Part shown: piece after piece, positions 31,641 through 41,378 of the stretch
Layout of the letters: each line of letters begins with the position of its first letter
Position numbering within the stretch: the stretch's first letter is position 1
Assembly (NCBI RefSeq): GCF_904067045.1
Contig: NZ_CAJFDC010000007.1
Coordinates: forward strand, 434,001-498,000
Reading direction: 5' to 3'
DNA length: 64,000 bases
DNA from: Pseudomonas sp. FEN
Lineage (GTDB): Bacteria; Pseudomonadota; Gammaproteobacteria; Pseudomonadales; Pseudomonadaceae
Program-made: the position numbers and the translations under genes
The notes under the pieces: model-generated
Database searches by the model: none
The model's input: the letters and a program-made list of their open reading frames with translations, nothing else
Told to the model about the DNA's origin: nothing

Positions 31641-33523
31641 GGCGTCACCTGCAAGGGGGTTGAATCGGCATATTCGGGTTTGAGCTTGCCATCCGGGCCG
31701 AGCAACCAGGCATCCATTACCTGGCGAACCACCGGCGCGGCCACTCCGGAACCGGACTCACCGTTCTCGACCATCACCGCCACGACAATTTTCGGTTTGT
31801 TGGCCGGCGCGAAGCCGACGAACAGGGCGTGGTCGCGGTGGCGCTCCTGAACCTTGGAGCGGTCGTACTTCTCGCCCTGCTTGATCGCCACGACCTGGGC
31901 CGTGCCGCTCTTGCCGGCGATCAGGTACTGCGCACCGACAGAGGCCTTGCGCGCGGTACCGCGAGCACCGTGCATCACCTGTTGCATGCCGTGGTTGACC
32001 TTGTCCCAGGAGGACGGATCGCGCAAGACAATGTCCGGCATCGGATTTTCATCCACTGGCTTCTGACCTTCGATGGTCTTGGCCAGGTGCGGGCGATTCC
32101 ACACCCCCTTGTTCGCGACCAGCGCCGTGGCCTGGGCCAGTTGCAAGGGCGTGGCCTGCATGTAGCCCTGGCCGATCCCGAGGATCAGGGTTTCGCCCGG
32201 GAACCAGGCCTGGCGCCGGGTGGTGCGCTTCCATTCACGCGAAGGCATCAGCCCCGGCGACTCTTCGAACATGTCCAGGGAGACCTTCTGGCCGAGGCCG
32301 AACTTGTTCATGTAGCTGGACAGCCGGTCGATACCCAGCTTGTGCGCCAGGTCATAGAAATAGGTGTCGTTGGAACGCATGATCGCCGTATCCAGGTCGA
32401 CCCAGCCATCGCCGGTGCGGTTCCAGTTGCGGTATTTGTGATCATAGTTGGGCAGTTCGTAGTAACCGGGATCGAAGACCCGCGTCGAGGCGTTGACCAC
32501 CCCACTGTCGAGCCCGGCCACCGCCACCGCCGGCTTGATGGTCGAGCCCGGCGGATAGAGGCCGCGCAGCACGCGGTTGAACAGCGGCCGGTCGATGGAG
32601 TCACGCAACTCGGCGTAGGCCTTGAAGCCGATCCCGGTAACGAACAGGTTCGGGTCGAAGCTCGGCTGGCTGACCATCGCCAGCACCTCGCCGGTGGCCG
32701 GATCCAACGCCACCACCGCGCCACGCCGCCCGCCGAGCGCCTCTTCGGCGGCTTCCTGCAGCTTGATGTCCAGGCTCAGGACAATATCCTTGCCCGGCAC
32801 CGGGTCGGTGCGCTTGAGCACTCGCAGGATACGCCCGCGGGCGTTGGTCTCGACCTCCTCGTAACCGACCTGGCCGTGCAACTGCGGTTCGTAGAAACGC
32901 TCGATGCCGGTCTTGCCGATATGATGGGTACCGCTGTAGTTCACCGGGTCCAGGCTCTTGAGCTCCGACTCGTTGATCCGCCCCATATAGCCCACCGAGT
33001 GGGCGAAATGCGCGCCCTGGGGATAATGGCGAACCAACTGCGCCACCACCTCTACACCGGGCAGGCGGAACTGGTTCACGGCTATCCGCGCGATCTGCTC
33101 CTCGGTCAGCTCGAACAGGATCGGGACCGGCTCGAACGGCCGTCGCCCCTGGCGCACGCGCTTTTCGAACAAGACGCGATCTTCCGGGGTGAGCTGCAGC
33201 ACCTCGACCAGCACATCCAGCACCTGTCGCCAGTCACCCGCGCGCTCACGGGTCACGCTCAGGCTGAAACTGGGTCGGTTATCCGCCACCACGAGACCGT
33301 TGCGGTCATAGATCAGGCCACGGCTCGGCGGAATCGACTGGACGTGGACGCGGTTGTTTTCCGACTTGGTCGAGTGATAGTCGTACTGGATCACCTGGAG
33401 GAAATACAGCCGGGCGATCAGCACGCCGATCAGCGTCACCACCACGATTGCGCCGACCACGACACGGTTACGCACCAGGCGGGCGTCTTTCTCGTGGTCC
33501 TTGAGGCGAATCGGCTGGGTCAT
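31637..33523 (-). CDS. mrdA: Penicillin-binding protein 2 (elongasome transpeptidase)
   Basis: A 628-residue bitopic transpeptidase crosslinking lateral-wall peptidoglycan with RodA. One N-terminal membrane helix (about 18-40), a dimerisation/pedestal region, and a transpeptidase domain with SxxK in YPPGSTIKPAVA, SxN in MRSNDTYFYDLA, and KTG-type IAGKSGTAQVV. Called pbpA in P. aeruginosa. Length is normal. It lies 9 bp after rlmH. Confidence 0.96.
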   Translation of the reverse strand: MTQPIRLKDHEKDARLVRNRVVVGAIVVVTLIGVLIARLYFLQVIQYDYHSTKSENNRVHVQSIPPSRGLIYDRNGLVVADNRPSFSLSVTRERAGDWRQVLDVLVEVLQLTPEDRVLFEKRVRQGRRPFEPVPILFELTEEQIARIAVNQFRLPGVEVVAQLVRHYPQGAHFAHSVGYMGRINESELKSLDPVNYSGTHHIGKTGIERFYEPQLHGQVGYEEVETNARGRILRVLKRTDPVPGKDIVLSLDIKLQEAAEEALGGRRGAVVALDPATGEVLAMVSQPSFDPNLFVTGIGFKAYAELRDSIDRPLFNRVLRGLYPPGSTIKPAVAVAGLDSGVVNASTRVFDPGYYELPNYDHKYRNWNRTGDGWVDLDTAIMRSNDTYFYDLAHKLGIDRLSSYMNKFGLGQKVSLDMFEESPGLMPSREWKRTTRRQAWFPGETLILGIGQGYMQATPLQLAQATALVANKGVWNRPHLAKTIEGQKPVDENPMPDIVLRDPSSWDKVNHGMQQVMHGARGTARKASVGAQYLIAGKSGTAQVVAIKQGEKYDRSKVQERHRDHALFVGFAPANKPKIVVAVMVENGESGSGVAAPVVRQVMDAWLLGPDGKLKPEYADSTPLQVTP

Positions 33524-33532
33524 TCGGCAGGC

Positions 33533-34000
33533 TTATTTATGGTAAGGATGCCCGGACAGCACGGTCCAGGCGCGATACAGCTGTTCACCGATCAGGATCC
33601 GCACCAACGGGTGCGGCAAGGTCAGCGCTGACAGCGACCAGCGCTGGTCGGCCCGCGCACAGACTTCCGGCGCCAGCCCCTCGGGGCCGCCGACCATGAA
33701 GTTGACCGTGCGCGAATCCAGCCGCCAGCGATCCAGTTCGACCGCCAATTGCTCGGTGCTCCATGGTTTGCCATGAACCTCCAGCGTGACGATCCGTTCG
33801 TTCGGGCCGACCTTGGCCAGCATGGCCTCGCCTTCCTGACGGATAAAACGCGTCACGTCGGCGTTCTTGCCCCGGGTATTGAGCGGAATTTCCACCAGTT
33901 CCAGCGCCAGTTCGGATGGCAGACGCTTGGCATACTCATGCCAACCCTCTTCCACCCACTTGGGCATGCGCGAACCGACGGCGATCAGGCGCAGTCGCAC
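33533..34000 (-). CDS. rlmH: 23S rRNA pseudouridine-1915 N3-methyltransferase
   Basis: A 155-residue SPOUT methyltransferase modifying position 1915 of 23S rRNA. Motifs: [18 protein letters not shown] at the N-terminus, [15 protein letters not shown] (knot SAM loop) and [20 protein letters not shown] near the end, all typical. The start codon is GTG at 34000. It lies in the conserved rsfS-rlmH-mrdA-rodA order. Confidence 0.96.
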   Translation of the reverse strand: MRLRLIAVGSRMPKWVEEGWHEYAKRLPSELALELVEIPLNTRGKNADVTRFIRQEGEAMLAKVGPNERIVTLEVHGKPWSTEQLAVELDRWRLDSRTVNFMVGGPEGLAPEVCARADQRWSLSALTLPHPLVRILIGEQLYRAWTVLSGHPYHK

Positions 34001-34009
34001 AACGCCACC

Positions 34010-34504
34010 TTATTCCTGGTCTTTGTTGAGCTTGATGAAATGCTCATGGGTGTTTTCCGGGCTGTGGTGTGCGGCGCTGGCCGAACGACTCTGCTCGGCA
34101 CCCTGCCACAACCGTTCCAGGTCATAGAACTGGCGAGCGCTGGCGGTCATCATGTGGACGATCACGTCGTCCATGTCCAACAGTACCCAGTCGCTGTCGC
34201 CCTTGCCTTCTTCACCCAGCGGCTTGATGCCCAGGGCCTTGACCGCTTCGCGGACCTTGTCCAGCATCGCGCCGATCTGGCGGTTGGAGGTACCGGTGGC
34301 GATGATCATGAAGTCAGTGATGCTCTGCTTTTCGCGAACGTCGATCACCAGGATGTCCTGGGCCTTGACGTCTTCCAGGGCCGCTACGGCCACCTTGACC
34401 AGTTCATCGCCCTTGAGGGGCTCGCCGCTGATCACTTTCTCTGGCAGCGGAGCGCTCTTGAACGTGCCTTTGCGCTTAACTTTGCTTGCGTCGTTGTTGG
34501 TCAT
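34010..34504 (-). CDS. rsfS: Ribosomal silencing factor RsfS
   Basis: A 164-residue protein that binds uL14 and blocks subunit joining under starvation. Core domain (about 30-135) with DILVIDVREKQSITDFMIIATGTS and DSDWVLLDMDDVIVHMM. It has a basic N-terminal extension (KVKRKGTFKSAPLPEK) and a charged C-terminal tail, both common in Pseudomonas. It sits between nadD and rlmH. Confidence 0.95.
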   Translation of the reverse strand: MTNNDASKVKRKGTFKSAPLPEKVISGEPLKGDELVKVAVAALEDVKAQDILVIDVREKQSITDFMIIATGTSNRQIGAMLDKVREAVKALGIKPLGEEGKGDSDWVLLDMDDVIVHMMTASARQFYDLERLWQGAEQSRSASAAHHSPENTHEHFIKLNKDQE

Positions 34505-34575
34505 ATAAAACTCGTTTTGCTCAGTATGTTCGGGCGCTTCAATACACGACTATTCGTGCTTTCAAGCGCGCCGCT

Positions 34576-35262
34576 TCAGTTCGACGCACGGTACAGCCCG
34601 TGCGCATCTATATAGGCCAGGACCGCGTCAGGCACCAGGTAACGTACCGACTTACCGCTGGCCAGCAGTTGACGGATCTGGGTGGCCGACACCGCGAGGG
34701 GTGTCTGCCAGACGAATGTAATATGCCCGCCAGGCCCCGGCAGGGCCTTCGGGTCGCTGACCGACCGTGCGGCCAGCAGGTTGCGCAAGGCATCCGGCGG
34801 TTCGCTGTCGGCATCCGGGCGTTGCAGCACCAGGATATGGCAATGCTGGAGCAACTCCTCCCAACGGTGCCAGGTGGGCAGGCCGCAAAATGCGTCCCAA
34901 CCCAACAACAAGAATAACTGGTCCTGCGCGGCCAGCTCGGCGCGCATCAGTTCCAGGGTGTCGATCGTGTAGGACGGCTTGTCCCGTTGCAGCTCGCGGT
35001 CGTCCACCACCAGCGGCCTCACGCCGGCCACCGCGCAATCGACCATCGCCAAGCGGTCGACCGCCGAGACCTGCGGTGTATCGCGATGCGGTGGCCGGGC
35101 GCTGGGAGTCAGGCGCAGCTCATCGAGCTCCATCAACTCCGCAACTTCCAGCGCACTGCGCAAATGGCCGATGTGCACCGGGTCGAAGGTTCCGCCGAGC
35201 ACGCCGATACGCCGGGGCGGAACCTGGCGCGGACTGACGGCGGCGGACAGACGTTTACTCAC
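34576..35262 (-). CDS. nadD: Nicotinate-nucleotide adenylyltransferase
   Basis: A 228-residue nucleotidyltransferase making deamido-NAD from NaMN and ATP. Motif [19 protein letters not shown] and the C-terminal (I/V)SxTxxR motif, here [10 protein letters not shown], are intact, as is [12 protein letters not shown]. The start is GTG at 35262, 4 bp after the proA stop, so the two genes are coupled. The first 15 residues are a variable extension. Confidence 0.95.
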   Translation of the reverse strand: MSKRLSAAVSPRQVPPRRIGVLGGTFDPVHIGHLRSALEVAELMELDELRLTPSARPPHRDTPQVSAVDRLAMVDCAVAGVRPLVVDDRELQRDKPSYTIDTLELMRAELAAQDQLFLLLGWDAFCGLPTWHRWEELLQHCHILVLQRPDADSEPPDALRNLLAARSVSDPKALPGPGGHITFVWQTPLAVSATQIRQLLASGKSVRYLVPDAVLAYIDAHGLYRASN

Positions 35263-35266
35263 TCGA

Positions 35267-36538
35267 TCAGACCGTGGCCTGACCGCGCAACTGCCCGTCG
35301 CCGACCACGATGTACTTCTCGCAGGTCAGACCTTCCAGCCCTACCGGGCCGCGGGCGTGCAGCTTATCAGTAGAAATGCCGATCTCGGCACCCAATCCGT
35401 ATTCGAAACCGTCGGCGAAGCAGGTCGGGGCGTTGAGCATCACCGAACTGGAGTCGACTTCGGCCATGAACACCCGGGAATCCGCCAGGTTTTCGGTGAC
35501 GATGGCGTCGGTGTGGTGCGAACCGTAATGATTGATGTGCTCGATGGCCGCGTCCAGTCCATCGACCACGCGAATCGACAAGATCGGCGCCAGGTATTCG
35601 CAGCTCCAGTCTTCTTCAGTGGCCGCGACCGCCTCGATCACCGCACGAGTCCGCGCGCAACCGCGCAGCTCAACACCCTTGGCACGCAAACGCTCGGCCA
35701 TGGCCGGCAGGAACTCGGCGGCGACCGCCTGATCCACCAGCAGGGTTTCCATCGCGCCGCAAATGCCATAGCGATAGGTCTTGGCATTGAAAGCGATGTC
35801 GCGGGCCTTCGCCAGGTCGGCGTGGGCGCTGACATAGACATGGCAGATGCCGTCCAGATGCTTGATCACCGGTACCCGCGCTTCGCGGCTGACCCGTTCG
35901 ATCAGGCCCTTGCCGCCACGCGGCACGATCACGTCAACGTACTCGGGCATGCTGATCAGCGCACCGACGGCGGCCCGGTCGGTGACTTCCACCACCTGCA
36001 CCACCGCCGCCGGCAGACCGGCCTCGTCCAGGCCGCGCTGGATGCAGGCGGCAATGGCGCGATTGGAATGAATGGCTTCGGAGCCGCCGCGCAGGATGGT
36101 CGCGTTACCGGACTTGAGGCACAGACTGGCGGCATCGATGGTCACGTTCGGCCGCGACTCGTAGATGATGCCGATCACGCCCAGGGGGACGCGCATCTTG
36201 CCGACCTGAATGCCCGAGGGCCGGTAGCTCATGTCGCGGATCGCCCCCACCGGGTCTGGCAGGCTGGCCACCTGGCGCAGACCGACGATCATGCCATCGA
36301 TGCGTTCCGGGGTCAGGGCCAGGCGTTCGACCAATGCCGGTTCCAGGCCATTGGCGCGGGCGGCGGCCAGATCGAGTTCGTTGGCGGCGGCCAGCTCGGC
36401 GCGGGCAGCGTCCAACGCCGTGGCGGCGGCCAGCAGGGCGCGGTTCTTCTGCGCGGTGCTGGCACGACCGATCACGCGGGAAGCCTCGCGGGCAGCGCGA
36501 CCCAGGCGGGTCATATAGTCGAGAACGGACTCAGTCAT
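35267..36538 (-). CDS. proA: Gamma-glutamyl phosphate reductase
   Basis: A 423-residue aldehyde-dehydrogenase-superfamily enzyme reducing glutamyl-5-phosphate to the semialdehyde in proline synthesis. Visible: [51 protein letters not shown], and the catalytic-Cys segment [16 protein letters not shown]. It is the first gene of the minus-strand block that continues through nadD to ldcA; mpg is divergent, leaving about 180 bp for both promoters. Confidence 0.96.
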   Translation of the reverse strand: MTESVLDYMTRLGRAAREASRVIGRASTAQKNRALLAAATALDAARAELAAANELDLAAARANGLEPALVERLALTPERIDGMIVGLRQVASLPDPVGAIRDMSYRPSGIQVGKMRVPLGVIGIIYESRPNVTIDAASLCLKSGNATILRGGSEAIHSNRAIAACIQRGLDEAGLPAAVVQVVEVTDRAAVGALISMPEYVDVIVPRGGKGLIERVSREARVPVIKHLDGICHVYVSAHADLAKARDIAFNAKTYRYGICGAMETLLVDQAVAAEFLPAMAERLRAKGVELRGCARTRAVIEAVAATEEDWSCEYLAPILSIRVVDGLDAAIEHINHYGSHHTDAIVTENLADSRVFMAEVDSSSVMLNAPTCFADGFEYGLGAEIGISTDKLHARGPVGLEGLTCEKYIVVGDGQLRGQATV

Positions 36539-36718
36539 GGCTCTAAGGGGGACTTGGCAAAGAGGAAAGCGGCCGATTATAGCTGTCGCGCCGCCTGACG
36601 GACAGCGGTGCCGGGCGGATGGTCGAAATGGGCGGCAAATAGCGGGTGTTCAGACTCGATTAAGCCATAAAACGTTATGCTTCTCCCCCAACCCGTCGTC
36701 AACAGTCCTACGCCCACG

Positions 36719-37405
36719 ATGTCCAGTCTTACCCCGGCGCCCCTGCCCAACGCCCTGCCAGACGCTTTTTTTGATCGCGATGCGCAACTGCTTGCCCGTG
36801 AACTATTGGGAAAAGTCGTCCGCCACAAAGTGGGAGATCTGTGGCTGGCCGCGCGAATCATCGAGACTGAAGCCTATTACCTCGAGGAAAAAGGCAGTCA
36901 CGCCTCCCTCGGTTACACGGAAAAACGTAAGGCTTTGTTTCTGGATGGTGGACACATCTATATGTACTACGCCCGCGGTGGCGATTCGTTGAACTTCAGC
37001 GCCCAAGGGCCAGGCAACGCGGTGTTGATCAAATCCGGCTATCCGTGGGTCGATGCGCTGTCCGGTCCGGCCAGCCTGGCGCAGATGCTGCTCAATAACC
37101 CGACAGCCAATGGCACGCCGCGCCCGACCCAAAAGCTGTGTGCCGGTCAGACCTTGCTGTGCAAGGCCCTCGGGCTCAAGGTGCCGATGTGGGACGCCAA
37201 GCGCTTCGACCCACAGGGACTGCTGGTCGAGGATGTCGGCGCCAAGGTGGCGCAGATTATCCAGACCACCCGCCTGGGCATTCCCGGCGGGCGCGACGAA
37301 CACCTGATGTACCGCTTCGTCGACGCCAGCCATGCGGCGTATTGCACGCGCAACCCACTCCGGCGCGGTCAGGTCGAAGGGCGCGATTACGTGTTGCACA
37401 CCTGA
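36719..37405 (+). CDS. mpg: DNA-3-methyladenine glycosylase (AAG/MPG family)
   Basis: A 228-residue base-excision glycosylase of the mammalian AAG type. Conserved: ARELLGKVVRH, RIIETEAYYLEEKGSHA (catalytic Glu in ETEAY), YMYYARGGDSLNFSAQG, and a C-terminal RYRFV-like segment YRFVDASHAAYCTR. An upstream ATG at 36677 is in frame, but similarity starts after 36719, which is preferred. Confidence 0.9.
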   Translation: MSSLTPAPLPNALPDAFFDRDAQLLARELLGKVVRHKVGDLWLAARIIETEAYYLEEKGSHASLGYTEKRKALFLDGGHIYMYYARGGDSLNFSAQGPGNAVLIKSGYPWVDALSGPASLAQMLLNNPTANGTPRPTQKLCAGQTLLCKALGLKVPMWDAKRFDPQGLLVEDVGAKVAQIIQTTRLGIPGGRDEHLMYRFVDASHAAYCTRNPLRRGQVEGRDYVLHT

Positions 37406-37460
37406 AGAACACCACCTACCGGCTGCTCCTACATGTTTTGCCTGAAAAAGGAAGTCAACC

Positions 37461-38777
37461 ATGGGCCCATGGCTCGATAGCATCACCGGCTGGCTGACAG
37501 CCAACCCACAATGGCTGGGCCTGGCGATTGTCATCGTCGCCTGCCTCGAATGCCTGGCCATTGTCGGCAGCATCGTGCCGGGCACGGTCCTGTTGTTCGC
37601 CATCGCCGTACTGGCCGGTAGCGGCGCCTTGCCACTGGGCGAAACCCTGCTGCTGGGGTTCATCGGCGGCCTGCTCGGCGACGTGATCTCCTACACCCTC
37701 GGCCGACGCTTCCACCAGAACATCCGGCGCCTGCCGGGCCTGCGCAGTCATCCACAATGGATGAGCGGCGCGGAAAGCTATTTCCAGCGCTATGGCATCG
37801 CCAGCCTGCTGGTCGGACGTTTTATCGGCCCGTTGCGCCCGATGTTGCCAATGATCGCGGGGATGTGCGACATGCCGCTGCCGCGTTTTATCGGCGTCAG
37901 CCTGATCGCCGGCGCCGGCTGGTCGGTGGTCTACCTGTTGCCGGGCTGGGCTACCGGCGCGGCAATCCGCCTGCCCTTGCCCGAGGGCTTCTGGGCGCAG
38001 GCGGGCGTGGTCGCGGCCGGGCTCGTTGCGCTGATCGGGTTGTGTATTCATTGCAGCGTGCGCCGCCACCCCAAGGCCACCCGCTTGATTTCGGGCCTGA
38101 GCCTGGCGTTGCTGATCGGCCTGTTCCTCGGCTACCCGCACCTCGAGGCTTTCGACCAGGGCCTGATGGCGCTGGTCCAGGAACACCGCGACCAGGCGCT
38201 GGACGTGGCCGCGGTCATGGTCACGCGCCTGGGCGATTTCCGTACCCAACTCATCGTCGCGAGTGTTCTGACCGGACTGCTGTTTCTCGCTCGCCAATGG
38301 CGCCAGGGACTGTTTTTCGGCGCTACCCTGGCGGTGACGGCGCTGGGCAACACCGCCGCCAAATACTTCTTCGCGCGGATTCGTCCAGAAGTGCTGGCCG
38401 AGCCGATCAGCAGTTTCAGCATGCCCAGCGGCCACAGTTCGGGCTCGTTCGCGTTTTTCCTGATGCTGGCGGTGCTGGCCGGGCGTGAACAGCCGCCACG
38501 GCTGCGCATGACCTGGCTATTGCTCGGTTGCCTGGCGGCGCTGGTGGTGGCGTTATCACGGGTGTACCTCGGCGCACACTGGCCAACCGACATCCTCGCC
38601 GGCGCCCTGCTCGCCGTCGCGGTGCTGGCGGCCAGCCTGAGTCTCAGCCAGCGCTTCATGCCACTACCGGCCCTGCCACCCCGGGCCTGGTGGTTGATCC
38701 TGCCGACCGCCGTGGCGATCTATGGGTTCTATGCCCTCTGGCATTTGCAGCATGCGATCGGGCGATATGCCTATTAA
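37461..38777 (+). CDS. DedA family / PAP2 phosphatase fusion membrane protein
   Basis: A 438-residue protein with two joined membrane domains. Residues about 1-200 are DedA/VTT-like (SIVPGTVLLFAIAVLAG, GDVISYTLGRR, GRFIGPLRPMLPMIAGM). Residues about 220-438 are a PAP2 phosphatase with all three motifs: KYFFARIRP, MPSGHSSGS and SRVYLGAHWPTD. DedA proteins are linked to polyprenyl-phosphate and lipid flipping, and PAP2 enzymes to undecaprenyl or phosphatidate phosphatase activity. The fusion suggests coupled lipid-carrier handling, which is inference. Its stop codon overlaps the stop of the convergent gene at 38774. Confidence 0.88.
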   Translation: MGPWLDSITGWLTANPQWLGLAIVIVACLECLAIVGSIVPGTVLLFAIAVLAGSGALPLGETLLLGFIGGLLGDVISYTLGRRFHQNIRRLPGLRSHPQWMSGAESYFQRYGIASLLVGRFIGPLRPMLPMIAGMCDMPLPRFIGVSLIAGAGWSVVYLLPGWATGAAIRLPLPEGFWAQAGVVAAGLVALIGLCIHCSVRRHPKATRLISGLSLALLIGLFLGYPHLEAFDQGLMALVQEHRDQALDVAAVMVTRLGDFRTQLIVASVLTGLLFLARQWRQGLFFGATLAVTALGNTAAKYFFARIRPEVLAEPISSFSMPSGHSSGSFAFFLMLAVLAGREQPPRLRMTWLLLGCLAALVVALSRVYLGAHWPTDILAGALLAVAVLAASLSLSQRFMPLPALPPRAWWLILPTAVAIYGFYALWHLQHAIGRYAY

Positions 38778-39007
38778 GCCGTTTCGGACAGGTCGCTTTC
38801 CACGACTTCAAGATTGATGGCGTAAAACTGCCCATCCGCGCCCTGCACGACCTCATAGGTCACGGTATCGCCGGCCGTCAACACCGGCCCGCCTTCAGCA
38901 GCGGACTTCACATGGAAGAACAGCTCGCGTCCATCCACATGTGCGGTGATCACGCCGATTCCGCCCCGGGCGGAGTCGTAACGCTTTTCGTCGTAGCGCT
39001 TATCCAT
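38774..39007 (-). CDS. Diverged cold-shock-domain-like small protein
   Basis: A 77-residue protein, MDKRYDEKRYDSARGGIGVI at the N-terminus, then DGRELFFHVKSAAEG and GDTVTYEVVQGADGQFYAINLEVV. The spacing matches a cold-shock domain (RNP2-like LFFHV; a GxGVI in place of the canonical KGFGFI), but the lead Trp and standard RNP1 aromatics are missing. It may bind nucleic acid poorly or differently. It lies just downstream of the true CSP at 39107 and is convergent with the DedA-PAP2 gene. Confidence 0.72.
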   Translation of the reverse strand: MDKRYDEKRYDSARGGIGVITAHVDGRELFFHVKSAAEGGPVLTAGDTVTYEVVQGADGQFYAINLEVVESDLSETA

Positions 39008-39106
39008 GACTGTTCTCCCGAAAAGGAAGAGACACACCCAAACGCCGAACCGATGAAGTTCGGGTGTCAGGGGACATTTGGACAGCCGTGTCTTCGCTGC
39101 AGAACT

Positions 39107-39355
39107 TCAAATTACTTGAACGTCGTCCGCTTGCAGACCTTTCTGCCCTTGAACAACTTTGAATCTCACTTTCTGCCCCTCGGAGAGGCTTTTAAAACCG
39201 CCTCCCGCTATGGATTTGAAATGTACAAAAAGATCCGGGGTATTATCATCCGGCGTGATAAATCCAAAACCTTTTGCATCGTTGAACCACTTGACCGTGC
39301 CTTCTCTATGCCCTGAGTGCGACGAGTGCTCTTTATGTTCCGTATGCTCTGACAT
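39107..39355 (-). CDS. Cold-shock protein with His-rich N-terminal tail
   Basis: An 82-residue CspA-family RNA/DNA chaperone. The domain begins at about residue 18: [19 protein letters not shown] (RNP1 KGFGFI) and DLFVHFKSI (RNP2 LFVHF), with a normal C-terminus ([10 protein letters not shown]). The first 16 residues, [15 protein letters not shown], contain five His and are unusual; they could bind metal, which is inference. The start ATG is at 39355; the upstream TTG at 39361 is less likely. A leader of up to about 180 bp without a gene precedes it, as is common for csp mRNAs. Confidence 0.88.
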   Translation of the reverse strand: MSEHTEHKEHSSHSGHREGTVKWFNDAKGFGFITPDDNTPDLFVHFKSIAGGGFKSLSEGQKVRFKVVQGQKGLQADDVQVI

Positions 39356-39538
39356 GTCCAATTTTCCCAGTCACTGAATGACGCAAAGCTCGTTCGCGGA
39401 CAATCCTCGCCCCACGAGCTCTCCATACTTTCGCAACTCAAGCCTGGATCCAATGCACACAACGGACTACTGTCATTTCTGACAGTTTTTCAGATTATTT
39501 TCATATAGAAATTATTCCATGTCATTACATGGCCTTGC

Positions 39539-40129
39539 TCAAGCAAACAACTCGCCCTGCAACTCGTCCAACAACACCTGAATCGCATCCAGGCGTTGTT
39601 GAGGGTCATCCAGCTCCAACAGGTCGATCTTGTCCAGCTCGGAAAACGGCAGCAGATAAGCCAACTGGTTGGCCAATGATTGCTGTCCAGTCGCCGCGGT
39701 GCCCATGTTCAGGGCCGCGACCATGGGATGCTCGGCCAGCGCCTTGAGCAGCGCCACCAGATCCTCGTCCTCGTCCTGCAACGGCTGCTCGGGGATTTCA
39801 TCCAGCCACTCGACCTCGGCGACCGTCAGTTGATCGCGCTGCAACTGGCTGTCGAGCACCCGGAAACGCCGACCACCTTCGACCCGAATGCCCAACAAGC
39901 CGTTATCCTGCTGCTGGAAGTCACGAATCAACGCTTCACAGCCGACCAAGGCAAAGCCTTCCGGCGCCTGGCCGACCTCTTGGCCCTCAAGAATGCAGAC
40001 CACGCCAAACCCACTGCTCTGTTTCATGCAGCGGCTGATCATGTCCAGGTAACGCGCCTCGAAAATCTGCAAATCGAGGATACAACCGGGAAACAGCACG
40101 GTGTTCAGGGGAAACAACGCCAGGCTCAT
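39539..40129 (-). CDS. Lon N-terminal-domain (LON substrate-binding) protein
   Basis: A 196-residue protein consisting of the Lon N-terminal domain only: MSLALFPLNTVLFPGCILDL, IFEARYLDMISRCM, and GFALVGCEALIRDFQQ. There is no ATPase or protease domain. Stand-alone LAN-domain proteins are common in Pseudomonas; their function is unknown. It lies 10 bp after lrgB on the same strand, so it may be co-transcribed with lrgAB. Confidence 0.85.
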   Translation of the reverse strand: MSLALFPLNTVLFPGCILDLQIFEARYLDMISRCMKQSSGFGVVCILEGQEVGQAPEGFALVGCEALIRDFQQQDNGLLGIRVEGGRRFRVLDSQLQRDQLTVAEVEWLDEIPEQPLQDEDEDLVALLKALAEHPMVAALNMGTAATGQQSLANQLAYLLPFSELDKIDLLELDDPQQRLDAIQVLLDELQGELFA

Positions 40130-40139
40130 AACGATTTCC

Positions 40140-40856
40140 TCAAACCACCAAAGTCACCGCCAACGGCAGCAAGACTGCCGTGGCCACGCCCATCAGGCTC
40201 ATCGCCAACGCCGCGAAGGCGCCGCATTCTTCACTTTCCTGCAAGGCCACCGAGGTGCCCACCGCATGAGCGGTCATGCCCAGGGCCATGCCGCGGGCTT
40301 CGGCAGCCTGCACGCCCAGCCGTGTCAACAACCAGGGCCCGGCAATGGCGCCAATCACCCCGGTGATCAACACGAACACCGCCGCCAGGGCCGCGACACC
40401 GCCAATCTGTTCGGCCACCAACATGGCGATGGGCGACGTGACCGACTTGGGCAACAGGGTCATCAGGATCATATGGTCGGCACCGAACAGCCAGCCCAGC
40501 AGCACCCCCAGGCCAGTCGCCGTTACCCCACCAATCACCAGAGTAGTAAAAATCGGCCAGAACAACTGCCGGATCCGCCGCAGGTTCAGGAACAACGGCA
40601 CAGCCAGCGCCACCGTGGCCGGTCCCAGCAGAATACCGAGGATCTCGGTGCTCCTGCGGTACTCGGCGTAATCCAGGTCGCACAGCAACAGGATGCCGAC
40701 CACCAGCGCCATCGAGGCCAGGACCGGTTGCAGGAAGATCCAGCGGGTCTTCTCGAAGCCCGCCAGCACCAGTTGATAGCTACCCAGGGTAATGCCGATG
40801 CCGAACAGTGGATGATGGATCACCGACGCCCAGGCGCCCTGCCAGTCGAAGGTCAT
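40140..40856 (-). CDS. lrgB: LrgB/CidB family membrane protein
   Basis: A 238-residue inner-membrane protein with about seven helices. Segments FGIGITLGSYQLV, LLPKSVTSPIAMLVAEQIGG and MTAHAVGTSVALQE are the LrgB family signatures. LrgAB/CidAB pairs influence autolysis and small-acid export in other bacteria; the role in Pseudomonas is less clear. Its start overlaps the lrgA stop by 4 bp. Confidence 0.9.
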   Translation of the reverse strand: MTFDWQGAWASVIHHPLFGIGITLGSYQLVLAGFEKTRWIFLQPVLASMALVVGILLLCDLDYAEYRRSTEILGILLGPATVALAVPLFLNLRRIRQLFWPIFTTLVIGGVTATGLGVLLGWLFGADHMILMTLLPKSVTSPIAMLVAEQIGGVAALAAVFVLITGVIGAIAGPWLLTRLGVQAAEARGMALGMTAHAVGTSVALQESEECGAFAALAMSLMGVATAVLLPLAVTLVV

Positions 40857-41215
40857 GACTGCTCCCCCCGACGGGCGTGACGCTTGACCAGCGCGTTCAT
40901 CAATACACCGACGACGGCCATGGAGATCAGCACCGACAATACCAGCGCACCGACAATCGCCCAGAAGTCCGCCGCGATCTGCTTGGCATAGACCATCACC
41001 CCGACCGCCGGCGGTACCAGCAACAGCGGCAGATAGCGCAACAGCGTGAAGGCCGCGTCACTCAGCGCAGCGCTGACTTCACCCTGCTGCATCAGAAACA
41101 CCAGCAATAGCAGCAGGCCGATAATCGGCCCCGGCAACACGGGTACACACAAATGATTGAGGGCTGTACCGAGTAACTGAAACAGCACCAGCCAGGTCAG
41201 GCCACGTAGCAACAT
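40853..41215 (-). CDS. lrgA: LrgA/CidA family holin-like protein
   Basis: A 120-residue protein with four membrane helices, starting MLLRGLTWLVLFQLLGTALN, with LPGPIIGLLLLLVFLM and LLLVPPAVGVMVYAKQI typical of LrgA/CidA. It is translated just ahead of lrgB with a 4-bp overlap. Small size and holin-like topology fit the family; export function is inferred. Confidence 0.9.
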   Translation of the reverse strand: MLLRGLTWLVLFQLLGTALNHLCVPVLPGPIIGLLLLLVFLMQQGEVSAALSDAAFTLLRYLPLLLVPPAVGVMVYAKQIAADFWAIVGALVLSVLISMAVVGVLMNALVKRHARRGEQS

Positions 41216-41378
41216 TCGAACTCTCCCTTGAAGATACCGGCATTATAAGCATGCCCATACACTGCCATTCGCCAAAGGTATGGTGGCTTGACCAGGCACA
41301 TGTCCCATGATGATCTAGAGTGGATGCCAAGGGCTGCAACCCGAGGCCCGATAACTCGATAGACCAAGGAGTGTGTCA

